From: CAYWKS01 sp964458935
GTDB taxonomy: Bacteria; Planctomycetota; Phycisphaerae; Phycisphaerales; Zrk34
Assembly (NCBI GenBank): GCA_964458935.1
Contig: CAYWKS010000005.1
Span: 81,220 to 145,219, forward strand
DNA length: 64,000 bases
Direction of reading: 5' to 3'
Part shown: piece after piece, positions 19,115 through 27,104 of the stretch
Layout of the letters: each line of letters starts with the position of its first letter
How positions within the stretch are numbered: the stretch's first letter is position 1
The notes under the pieces: generated by a model
The model's input: the letters and a program-made list of their open reading frames with translations, nothing else
Told to the model about the DNA's origin: nothing
Databases searched by the model: none
Made by a program: the position numbers and the translations under genes

Positions 19115-20301
19115 GGGTAGCGGTCAGTTTTCCCGGTTGCTATCGGCGGGGTGGCGTGGAGCGCGTCGTGCTGGTGGCGGCTAACGCGCTGGCCGGCCGC
19201 GGTCACGATGTGCATCTGTTCGCCCATGACTGGGACCAAGCACGACTGGACCCGAGCGTGGTCGTGCACCCCGTACAGTACTCCGAGCGCTTGCCGCTGG
19301 CCCGTGTGCGCCGGTTCCCCGGTTGCTGCCGGAGCGCCATGCATTCGTCCGGTCTGACATTCGATGCCCACGGGGCTTTCGGTGTCATGTCCCCACCCGG
19401 TGGGACGATCTGGGTCGGCAGCGTGCATGCGGCCTGGCTGCAGATCAGCAATAGCCAGCGGCCGTGGCGGCAGCGGCTCAAGCAAGCCGCCAATCCCTAT
19501 CATCGATTCATCATTCGGCTCGAGAAGCATGTGTTCGGCGGCCGACGGTATCGAATGCTCATCGCGCTGACCGACCAGGTCAAGCAGGACCTGATCGAGC
19601 ACTACCACGTCCCGCCGGCTGACGTTGCAGTGCTGCCCAACGGGTACTGCCAGTCGGAGTTCAATGTTCAACGTCGATGGGCTGAGCGTGAGCAGGTGCG
19701 GCGGGAAGTCGGTTTAGCCCCAGGCCAGAAAGCCGTCATCTTCGTGGCCAACGAAACCGAGCGTAAAGGCTTTGGCCCATTATTGAAAGCGGTCGCGGCC
19801 CAAGGTGACTCGAGCCTTGTTCTGATTGCGGTCGGTCGCATCGATGCGGCACGCTACCGTCAGCCCATCGCTCAGATGGGTCTGACCGACCGCGTGATCT
19901 TCACGGGACCCAGTGACGACGTCGGACGTTACTACGCTGCTGCGGATGTATTCGCGATGCCCACGCAGTATGAAGCGTGGGGGCTGGTCATCGTCGAAGC
20001 AATGGCGTGTGGTCTGCCCGTGTTGACCAGTCGGCTCGCCGGTGCCGCGGTCACGATCACCGAGGGAGCTACGGGACAGTTGCTAGACGATCCGTGTGAC
20101 GCGGGTGAGATCACGAACAAGCTGCACCAGCTTCTTTCGGGCAGGCATGCGGAGCCGCAAGTCATTGCCCAGTCCGTTACTTCTTATGGCTGGACCCGTG
20201 TCCTGGAGCGGTACGAGCGGCTGCTGATGGACCCCGCTGGCTCTGCCGCGAGTAACGACCTGATTGGCCGACGCACTACAATGGCCTGCAGTCCTATCTG
20301 A
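19111..20301 (+). CDS. Glycosyltransferase family 4
   Basis: 396 residues from the GTG at 19111, which overlaps the previous stop (GTGA) and follows GGAG. The longer frame from 18844 would run 270 bases into the polymerase gene and is rejected. The start gives VAVSFPGCYRRGGVERVVL, the GT4 glycine loop. Further blocks are LFAHDWDQ, LPNGYCQSEF, IFVANETERKGFGPLLKAV, TGPSDDVGRYYAAADVFAMP and YEAWGLVIVEAMACG. A VGSVHAAWLQ segment and the GGVERV loop resemble heptosyl/GlcNAc-type group-1 enzymes, but no donor is assigned. Confidence 0.87.
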   Translation: MRVAVSFPGCYRRGGVERVVLVAANALAGRGHDVHLFAHDWDQARLDPSVVVHPVQYSERLPLARVRRFPGCCRSAMHSSGLTFDAHGAFGVMSPPGGTIWVGSVHAAWLQISNSQRPWRQRLKQAANPYHRFIIRLEKHVFGGRRYRMLIALTDQVKQDLIEHYHVPPADVAVLPNGYCQSEFNVQRRWAEREQVRREVGLAPGQKAVIFVANETERKGFGPLLKAVAAQGDSSLVLIAVGRIDAARYRQPIAQMGLTDRVIFTGPSDDVGRYYAAADVFAMPTQYEAWGLVIVEAMACGLPVLTSRLAGAAVTITEGATGQLLDDPCDAGEITNKLHQLLSGRHAEPQVIAQSVTSYGWTRVLERYERLLMDPAGSAASNDLIGRRTTMACSPI

Positions 20302-20338
20302 TGCCGGCATCCGCAAACGCGGGAAACAGGAGAATACG

Positions 20339-21487
20339 ATGACGACGAGCGCGACACGCGCAGCCACATGGTCGCCCCAGGCGACGGGCTCGCCGGCATG
20401 CACCAGCCTATCGGTGTCGATTATTGTCCCGACGTACTGCGAGGCAGCTAACCTGCCGCGGCTCGTGGAGCGGTTGGTGGCGATGCGCGAGTCGTCGGGC
20501 CTGGACCTCGACGTCATCGTGGTCGACGACGACAGCCAGGACGGTACGGAAGAACTCTTCAATGAGCTGGCCCACCCGTGGATACGCCTGGTGATCCGTC
20601 GTGAGGATCGCGGTCTCAGCCAGTCCGTGCTGGAAGGCTTGTCGCAGGCAAGCGGCGACTACGTGGTTGTCATGGATGCCGATTTGAGCCATCCCCCTGA
20701 GGCGATCCCGGGCATGCTTGCGCGGCTGGAGGCCGGCGATGAGTTCGTGATCGGATCACGCTATGTCCCCGGTGGTTCCACCGACGCGGCGTGGGGCGTC
20801 TATCGCTACCTGAACAGCAAGGTCGCCACTTGGCTCGCTCGGCCTTTCACCAGGGCCAAGGACCCGATGGCGGGATTCTTCGCCTTTCGACGCTCGGCCC
20901 TGGCTTCGGCCGCTCCGTTGAATCCGATCGGCTACAAGATCGGCCTCGAACTCATCGTGAAGTGCGGCCTGCGACGGATCGGCGAGGTGCCGATCCATTT
21001 CGCCGACCGAACCGCCGGGCACAGCAAGCTGAACTTCAAGGAGCAGCTACGCTACCTTCAGCACGTCCGCCGCCTGTTCGTCTGGAAGCATCCCAATTGG
21101 TCATACGTCCTGCAATTTGCGGTGGTCGGGGGATCCGGTCTCATCGTCAACCTGGTGATCCTCACGCTGCTGTTGCTGATGCGTATGCCCGAGCCGATTG
21201 CGATCGCTGGTGGCATCGCCGTGTCCATTGTGAGCAATTTCATTCTCAATCGACGCTTCACGTTCTCTTATGCCAAGGATGGCCCGTTGTTGCAACAGTT
21301 CCTGAGTTTCCTCGGGGCGTGCTCGGTGGGCGCGACGGTGAACTACGCCACGGCACTGTTCGTGCTCTCGCTCACACCGGACCTGCCCGTCCAGGTTGCG
21401 GCCATCGCGGGCGTTGCTGCGGGCATGGTCATCAACTTCGCAATGAATCGCTACCTGACTTTCCGCAAGACGCGGGCAACGCCGTGA
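20339..21487 (+). CDS. Dolichol-phosphate-mannose-synthase-like GT2 fused to a GtrA membrane domain
   Basis: 382 residues from the ATG at 20339, preceded by AGGAG at 20328. Residues about 22-245 form a polyprenol-phosphate sugar synthase: VSIIVPTYCEAANLPRLVER, VIVVDDDSQDGTEELF, VVMDADLSHPPEAIPG, IGSRYVPGGST, and KVATWLARPFTRAKDPMAGF. Residues about 258-380 form a four-helix GtrA domain with VSIVSNFILNRRFTF and INFAMNRYLTFRK. The protein would load a sugar onto a polyprenyl phosphate and help flip it. GT-C enzymes that use such lipid-linked donors outside the membrane follow at 21543, 25842 and 27105, which makes this gene their likely donor source. Confidence 0.9.
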   Translation: MTTSATRAATWSPQATGSPACTSLSVSIIVPTYCEAANLPRLVERLVAMRESSGLDLDVIVVDDDSQDGTEELFNELAHPWIRLVIRREDRGLSQSVLEGLSQASGDYVVVMDADLSHPPEAIPGMLARLEAGDEFVIGSRYVPGGSTDAAWGVYRYLNSKVATWLARPFTRAKDPMAGFFAFRRSALASAAPLNPIGYKIGLELIVKCGLRRIGEVPIHFADRTAGHSKLNFKEQLRYLQHVRRLFVWKHPNWSYVLQFAVVGGSGLIVNLVILTLLLLMRMPEPIAIAGGIAVSIVSNFILNRRFTFSYAKDGPLLQQFLSFLGACSVGATVNYATALFVLSLTPDLPVQVAAIAGVAAGMVINFAMNRYLTFRKTRATP

Positions 21488-21542
21488 TGACCGACCATGT
21501 CGTGCTCCTATTCTCCTGGCACAGAAAGGCATCGGTGCGTAC

Positions 21543-23207
21543 GTGAGTCACAGCCCGCAGCTTGACTCGGCATCATTGGCTTGCCGGCCTTTGATCGGAG
21601 CCAGGGCGAGGCACGCCGCGCGAATCGAGGTCGTCATGCGACTGATGCTCGTCTTCGCGGGTGTTGGCAGCCTCGCGGTTTGGTTGGTGATCAAGGCCGG
21701 AACGTTCACCGATCCGTCACTGGTTGATGCCCCCGCGGGGGCTTGGGTGGGCTTGGCCTACTGGGCCAACGACGGTGTGTTCTTCCCTCCGATCTTCGAT
21801 GGCACGCACTACGGGGGCACGCGGTTTGGTCCGCTGTCGGTCTGGTTGCATGCGCAACTGGCCCAGCTCACGGGTGAGTACATCATCTCAGGGCGGGTGT
21901 TGAACTCCGTGGCTGCTATGGCGCTGTTCGTCTGTGTGGCGGCGACCATCCGGCAAGCTGGTCGTCGGTGGGCGATCGCGGTAGCTTGGCCCGCCCTGTT
22001 ATTCACGGCGATCGTGTCGGGATGGCTGGCCGGCATCCGTGGCGAGGGGCTGCCGGTGGCCCTGCAACTGGCTGGCCTGGCCTTGCTCGGCCGCGTTGGA
22101 TCGAATGGCGACGCGCCCGGCCGCACGCGGTACCTTGTCGCGGCGGGGCTTGTTCTGGGACTGGCACCGGCGGCCAAGATGACCGGTATCTGGGGCGGGC
22201 TTGCCGCGGTCACCTGGCTGGCATGCTATCGACGTCGCGATCTGGCCCTCTTCGTCGCTTCGGGGCTCGCGGGTTGCACGGCGTGGCTGGGGATCTTTGG
22301 CTGGCTGTCCGACGGACGGCTGTTCGAGAACTGGCTCCACTTCGCCTTCGCCGGTGATGCGAAGGGCACGCTCGCTTGGACGGCGCCGCTGCAGGGACTT
22401 GGCCGCATGGCTGTGCGGATGTGGGAACAGGCGGACCTGGTGGCGACGGTCGCCTTGCCCCTTGCGGCATGGGCGTTCGTTCACGATCTCATGCGAAGGC
22501 GACTATGTCCGTTTGATTGTGCGCTGATCTGGGTGCTGGCGGTCTATTCGATCGTCTTTGCCAACGCCGGCGTGGAACACAATCACCTGATCGCGCCGCT
22601 CTGCCTGCTGCTGGTCGTCAGCGGGCGGTGGCTCACACGCATGCTGGACCCTCACCCGAACGCGTATCCGACAAGTCGTCGCACCGCGGGCTTCGCGATA
22701 GCTGCGGCGGTGATCGTTGGCTTGCTGGTGGTACAAAGCGACCGTTCGGCCTGGAAGAGCGGTTTGCTCAAGTCCGTGGAACGTTGGACCACCGCCCAGG
22801 ACAGTTGGGGTGAGCAGGAGGCCCAACGGCTGCAGCGGCTCATCGCGCCCGGCGAGCGACTGCTTTCCGTTAAGCCTCATCTGCCGGTCCTCTTGGATCG
22901 CCAGCCGATCGTGATGGACTTCTTTATGTTCCGGCGGATCGATCGGACGATGACGCAGCCGCTGATCGATGACGTGCGTGCCGGGCGCGTCGAACACCTG
23001 CTGGTCAACGTCGAATCGGCCGACCCACGTGACGGGCCTCCCGGCCACCCGCTGACACCGTACTCGAATCGCTATGTCAAGGTCGGTCGCGTGATGGGCT
23101 TGAACCATTATGTGCCGTCTGAGATGGCCGATATGGTCCGCAGCCGTCTCGCCGATCCGGAAGAGGCGGCCGAAGCTACGGACGAACAAGCGCGCCCCGC
23201 CGACTAG
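21543..23207 (+). CDS. Multi-pass membrane protein, probable GT-C glycosyltransferase
   Basis: 554 residues from a GTG start, with about ten hydrophobic helices. A first outer loop carries YWANDGVFFPPIFDGTHYGGTRFGPL, acidic and Tyr/Gly-rich as in GT-C enzymes, followed by a long helical domain (GLVLGLAPAAKMTGIWGGL) and a soluble C-terminal part with LLSVKPHLPVLLDRQPIVMDF. No catalytic motif is certain. The shape, the size and the place just after the DPM1-GtrA gene support an ArnT/PMT-like transferase that takes sugar from a lipid phosphate. A structural or transport role is the alternative. Confidence 0.6.
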   Translation: MSHSPQLDSASLACRPLIGARARHAARIEVVMRLMLVFAGVGSLAVWLVIKAGTFTDPSLVDAPAGAWVGLAYWANDGVFFPPIFDGTHYGGTRFGPLSVWLHAQLAQLTGEYIISGRVLNSVAAMALFVCVAATIRQAGRRWAIAVAWPALLFTAIVSGWLAGIRGEGLPVALQLAGLALLGRVGSNGDAPGRTRYLVAAGLVLGLAPAAKMTGIWGGLAAVTWLACYRRRDLALFVASGLAGCTAWLGIFGWLSDGRLFENWLHFAFAGDAKGTLAWTAPLQGLGRMAVRMWEQADLVATVALPLAAWAFVHDLMRRRLCPFDCALIWVLAVYSIVFANAGVEHNHLIAPLCLLLVVSGRWLTRMLDPHPNAYPTSRRTAGFAIAAAVIVGLLVVQSDRSAWKSGLLKSVERWTTAQDSWGEQEAQRLQRLIAPGERLLSVKPHLPVLLDRQPIVMDFFMFRRIDRTMTQPLIDDVRAGRVEHLLVNVESADPRDGPPGHPLTPYSNRYVKVGRVMGLNHYVPSEMADMVRSRLADPEEAAEATDEQARPAD

Positions 23208-23233
23208 CCGCGGCGAGGCCCCTCACTTCATCC

Positions 23234-24643
23234 ATGCTGTTCAACTCCTGGGTCTTCTTCGGCTTCCTTGCCGTCGTGCTCGCCGGTTACTACGCCCTGC
23301 GCGCAAGGCGCTGGCAGAACATGTTCCTGCTGCTGGCCAGCTACGCGTTCTATGCGGCATGGGACTGGCGGTTTCTCAGCCTGATCTGGCTCTCAACGCT
23401 GGTGGACTATACCGTCGGTCGCGCGATGGGTGGCACGACGAGCAGTGGCCGCCGTCGCGTGCTGCTCGCCGTGAGCATCGTGGCCAACCTCGGTGTGCTG
23501 GGCTTCTTCAAGTACTGCAACTTCTTCGTTGACTCCGGCTACGCGTTCCTGCAGATGCTGGGGTTGAGCCCGTCACCGCTGGTGCTGCAGATCGCCTTGC
23601 CGGTCGGCATCTCGTTCTACACTTTCCAGACGCTGAGCTACACGATCGACGTGTACCGCGGCGAACTCGCCCCGACACGCAGCCTGCGCGACTTCGCCCT
23701 GTACGTCGCCTTCTTCCCACAACTCGTCGCCGGCCCCATCGAACGGGCTTCGCGGTTCCTGCCGCAGATACTCAACCCGCGGCGAACGACCCGCGAGCAG
23801 TGGTCGTCCGGGGCGTGGTTGATCGTATTCGGCCTGTTCAAGAAGGTGTTCGTGGCGGACAACCTCGCGCCGCTGGTGGACGAGGTGTACGGTGGTACGG
23901 ACGTCGCGGCCTGGCAAGTAGTCCTGGCAACCTACGCCTTCGCGTTCCAGATCTATTGCGATTTCAGCGGCTACACGGACATCGCTCGCGGCGTGGCCAA
24001 GCTCCTGGGCTTCGAACTCATGCTCAACTTCCGTTTGCCGTACCTTTCCACCACGCCCTCTGAGTTCTGGCGTCGTTGGCATATCAGCCTGTCCACATGG
24101 CTCCGCGACTACCTGTACATCCCGCTGGGCGGCAATCGTGGCGGGCGGCTCGCGACCGGACGCAACCTGATGCTTACGATGCTCCTCGGCGGGCTCTGGC
24201 ATGGCGCGGCCTGGAATTTTGTCATCTGGGGCGGGTTCCACGGTCTCCTGCTCGGCGGCCAGCGAGCCCTGCTGGGTCGCGAGGTTCGTGAGGTCGGCTC
24301 GACCTGGCTCCGACGGATCGCCGCGGTCGTCCTCATGTTCCATCTGACCTGCCTGGGGTGGCTGCTGTTCCGGGCGACCAGCCTCGAGCATGTCGGCACG
24401 CTGCTGACCAGCCTCGCGGGCGATTGGACGCTGTATCGCGATGATGTGCACCTGCTGAGTCAGTTGCTGCTGTTCGTCATGCCGCTGCTGCTGATCGAGA
24501 CATGGCTGCACTCGACCGACCAGCCGTGGCGCCGGCCGGGGTGGTCGTGGGGGCTGGGGCCGGCCGCGGTCACGACCATGCTCCTGGCGATGCTGATGCT
24601 CGCACCGCCCGGCAACCAGGCGTTTCTCTACTTTCAGTTTTAG
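23234..24643 (+). CDS. MBOAT O-acyltransferase, AlgI-like
   Basis: 469 residues, the usual length for AlgI/PatA-type membrane-bound O-acyltransferases. It opens with LFNSWVFFGFLAVVLAGYYAL, typical of the family, and continues with LGFFKYCNFF, PVGISFYTFQTLSYTIDVYR, VAGPIERASRFLPQI, FWRRWHISLSTWLRDYLYIPLGG and GLWHGAAWNFVIWGGFHG. His323 in the last block is the expected catalytic residue. It would pass acetyl groups across the inner membrane for O-acetylation of the glycan. The next gene, an SGNH-like protein, is the expected periplasmic partner, as AlgJ or AlgX is for AlgI. Confidence 0.93.
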   Translation: MLFNSWVFFGFLAVVLAGYYALRARRWQNMFLLLASYAFYAAWDWRFLSLIWLSTLVDYTVGRAMGGTTSSGRRRVLLAVSIVANLGVLGFFKYCNFFVDSGYAFLQMLGLSPSPLVLQIALPVGISFYTFQTLSYTIDVYRGELAPTRSLRDFALYVAFFPQLVAGPIERASRFLPQILNPRRTTREQWSSGAWLIVFGLFKKVFVADNLAPLVDEVYGGTDVAAWQVVLATYAFAFQIYCDFSGYTDIARGVAKLLGFELMLNFRLPYLSTTPSEFWRRWHISLSTWLRDYLYIPLGGNRGGRLATGRNLMLTMLLGGLWHGAAWNFVIWGGFHGLLLGGQRALLGREVREVGSTWLRRIAAVVLMFHLTCLGWLLFRATSLEHVGTLLTSLAGDWTLYRDDVHLLSQLLLFVMPLLLIETWLHSTDQPWRRPGWSWGLGPAAVTTMLLAMLMLAPPGNQAFLYFQF

Positions 24644-24647
24644 TGCG

Positions 24648-25787
24648 ATGCATGAACAAACCATGACAGATGATGCTCAACCACCGCTGCGATGGCGATG
24701 GCTGCAGTGGGTGCTGGTGCCGCTGCTGATGGTCGGCGTTCTCGAGGTTGCGGCGCGGCCATGGGCGGCCGAGCGTGAGGCCGGCTATCACATGCTGCTG
24801 ACCTATCCGCCCGCCGAGCGTGTGGACGCGGTGTTCCTGGGCGTATCGCGGGTTGAAGCGGCGGTCGATCCAGGGGTCTTTGAGAAGCACGCGTCGCGCC
24901 TGCTGGATCGGCGGGTGCACTGCCTGAATCTCGGTCGCGGCGGACGCTCGCCCCACATCCACTACTTCGGGTTGCGCAATCTGCTTGAGGCCTACCCCGA
25001 GCGTTTCGACGGGTGCACCGTGTTCGTCGAAGCGCCGTGCGGCTTGCCGGCTTACGAGCGGCTCGACAGACCGTGGTTCAACGGCAGCCCATCACGCCAG
25101 TTGGTCGCCCAGTTGCGAGCACGGGACATCGATGAGGCGCTTGATGTGCACCGGGACGTCGGCGATCGCCTTGCCTTGATGGGAACCTGGGCCGAGCGCA
25201 CCAGCCACCTCGTGTTTTACCGTCAGTTGGTGCGGCGTCGACTCACCGACAAGCTCCACGATACGGCGATGCTCATGGCTGATCGCGCGGGTTTGGGTCA
25301 TCGCCCCCGCCGCGAGGCGCCGCTGGAAGTTCGGACGGACGGCGCCATTCGCGTCGAAGCCGGTGCTCGCGAGGCTGGGCGCGCGATCGCCGACCAAGTC
25401 GTGGCCGGGGCCGAGAATCAGCAACCGCTCGGGGACTGGGATCAGAGCGTCCTCATGGAGATCAAGCGGCTCGTGGAAGGCCGCGGCGGTCGCCTGATCA
25501 TCTTCAGGACAACCATGCATTCCTACCTGCGTCAACCATACGAGACGGCGATTCGCCAGACGGATCGGCGGTTCTTCAAGGACTGGTGTCGACGGCATGG
25601 CGTGCCGATGTTGCCATTGCCGCGCGCGTACGCGGACGAGGAGTTCCCGGACCTGTGGCACCTGCATCGCTCGCTGGCGTCTGAGTTTTCGCGAAACCTG
25701 GCGGAGCACTGGGTGCGTCACACCGCATCAGCGAAACCTTCCCAGCTGAGTCGCATGGATCGTGACGGCGACCGATCACTGCAATGA
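24648..25787 (+). CDS. SGNH-hydrolase-like partner of the MBOAT acyltransferase
   Basis: 379 residues, starting four bases after the MBOAT stop; a second ATG at 24663 is possible. One hydrophobic segment near residues 17-36 (WLQWVLVPLLMVGVLEVA) anchors it to the inner membrane with the rest outside. AVFLGVSRVEAAVDP has the Ser of the first SGNH block; GRGGRSPHIHYFGLRNLL is the second block; a late DLWHLHRSLASEFS gives a DxxH that would complete a Ser-His-Asp triad. This matches AlgJ/AlgX-type proteins that place acetyl groups on the polymer. The family assignment rests on motifs and gene order, and overall similarity looks weak. Confidence 0.65.
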   Translation: MHEQTMTDDAQPPLRWRWLQWVLVPLLMVGVLEVAARPWAAEREAGYHMLLTYPPAERVDAVFLGVSRVEAAVDPGVFEKHASRLLDRRVHCLNLGRGGRSPHIHYFGLRNLLEAYPERFDGCTVFVEAPCGLPAYERLDRPWFNGSPSRQLVAQLRARDIDEALDVHRDVGDRLALMGTWAERTSHLVFYRQLVRRRLTDKLHDTAMLMADRAGLGHRPRREAPLEVRTDGAIRVEAGAREAGRAIADQVVAGAENQQPLGDWDQSVLMEIKRLVEGRGGRLIIFRTTMHSYLRQPYETAIRQTDRRFFKDWCRRHGVPMLPLPRAYADEEFPDLWHLHRSLASEFSRNLAEHWVRHTASAKPSQLSRMDRDGDRSLQ

Positions 25788-25841
25788 GACATGGCCGGAC
25801 ATCCACGTCGTCCCGCGGGACGTCTCTGAGAGCTTACGACA

Positions 25842-27104
25842 TTGACTATGTGCGATAATCCATGGGCACGGCGCATCGTCGCGGTATTCTTGTTGCTGGT
25901 GCTGATCCGCCTGGTGGTGGGGTCGGCCTACCACGCGGCGGTGGCAAACCCGGGCGTCGACATCAAGATCTACCATCGCGCCGCCGAACGCCTCAACCAA
26001 GGCCTGCCGCTCTACCAGGCTGAGCCGTTCAACGGCTATGTCTATACGCCGGCGCTGGCATTGGCCTTGCAGCCGCTGGCCGCGCAGGGCGAATCGACCA
26101 CGGTCAAGGCCTGGGCACTGGTCAATTGCGGATTCCTGCTGCTCGCTGTGGGGCTGTTCTGCTGGGCGGTGCGGTTGACGTTCGCTCAAGTCGCGCTGAT
26201 CGCGCTGCTGATCCTGGTCTCGTTCCGCTACTGGCCGACCACGACAAACCTGTGGCTGGGGCAGACCAACCTGATGCTGCTGGCGTTGCTGGGCGGGATG
26301 CTCGCGGCCCAGTCGCGCCGCTGTTGGTGGCTGGTCGGAGCGCTCATCGCTGTCGCAGCGGTCATGAAGACCTGGATGATCGGCCTCGTCGTCTACCTGC
26401 TCATCCAGCGGCAATGGAAGGCAGCGCTGGTGTGCGGCGGCGTGGTGGTCGCGTGTGTTGTCGGCCTGTTCTCGGTCGTCGGCTGGGGCGAATGGAGCGA
26501 GTTTGCCGCGGTGACCTTCGGCAATTCCGTGCAGGCCGACAAGGTCTCGCATTCCTGGCTCGGCGCGGCACGCCTGCACCTGACCGATATGGGCCCGATG
26601 CCCGCGAAGGTTGCTTCGCCGGTGTACTTCTGGGCGGCGCTGGCGGTCGGGGCGGTCGTGCTGGGGTTGCCCATGCTGTACCTGCTGCTGCGGCGTCCGG
26701 CGGCGGGTGATGAAGAGCTGCATCTGCGACTGACGCTGGTCATGGCAACGATGCTTCTGGCGATGCCGCTGTGCCATCGCGAGTATCTCGTGCTGCTGCT
26801 GCCCTTGTTCTGGTGCCTGTTCACCCTGCCGCGGAGCCCCGGACGGTGGCGGATTGCCGTGTTCATCGTGACCGCTTGCGTCTATCTCACGTTCACGCGT
26901 GGCTGGCCGGACAACGGCTTCGGGCCCGAGCATGCGACCGGCTGGCGGTCGCTCATGGTCAGCGGCCACTTCGTGTTCACCCTCCTGCTCTGGCTGGCGG
27001 GCGTGGGCACTCTCGTGACGCTGCGGGCGGGAGTCGCGGTTGCAGACGAGCCGGTGCATACCCGACAGCAGTTGCCGCGCTGCGAAATGGCCGTGGAGTG
27101 TTAG
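25842..27104 (+). CDS. GT87-type (DUF2029) membrane glycosyltransferase
   Basis: 420 residues with nine or more hydrophobic helices. The first outer loop has NPGVDIKIYHRAAERLNQG, then LYQAEPFNGYVYTPALALALQPL, which is the DxxxYxxA...FxYxP pattern of mycobacterial-type GT87 alpha-mannosyltransferases. Later WLGQTNLMLLALLGG matches the GQxN block of the same family. Such enzymes use polyprenyl-phosphate sugars outside the membrane. A start at the second ATG (25848) is equally possible. It is coupled closely to the next GT39-like gene. Confidence 0.78.
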   Translation: MTMCDNPWARRIVAVFLLLVLIRLVVGSAYHAAVANPGVDIKIYHRAAERLNQGLPLYQAEPFNGYVYTPALALALQPLAAQGESTTVKAWALVNCGFLLLAVGLFCWAVRLTFAQVALIALLILVSFRYWPTTTNLWLGQTNLMLLALLGGMLAAQSRRCWWLVGALIAVAAVMKTWMIGLVVYLLIQRQWKAALVCGGVVVACVVGLFSVVGWGEWSEFAAVTFGNSVQADKVSHSWLGAARLHLTDMGPMPAKVASPVYFWAALAVGAVVLGLPMLYLLLRRPAAGDEELHLRLTLVMATMLLAMPLCHREYLVLLLPLFWCLFTLPRSPGRWRIAVFIVTACVYLTFTRGWPDNGFGPEHATGWRSLMVSGHFVFTLLLWLAGVGTLVTLRAGVAVADEPVHTRQQLPRCEMAVEC

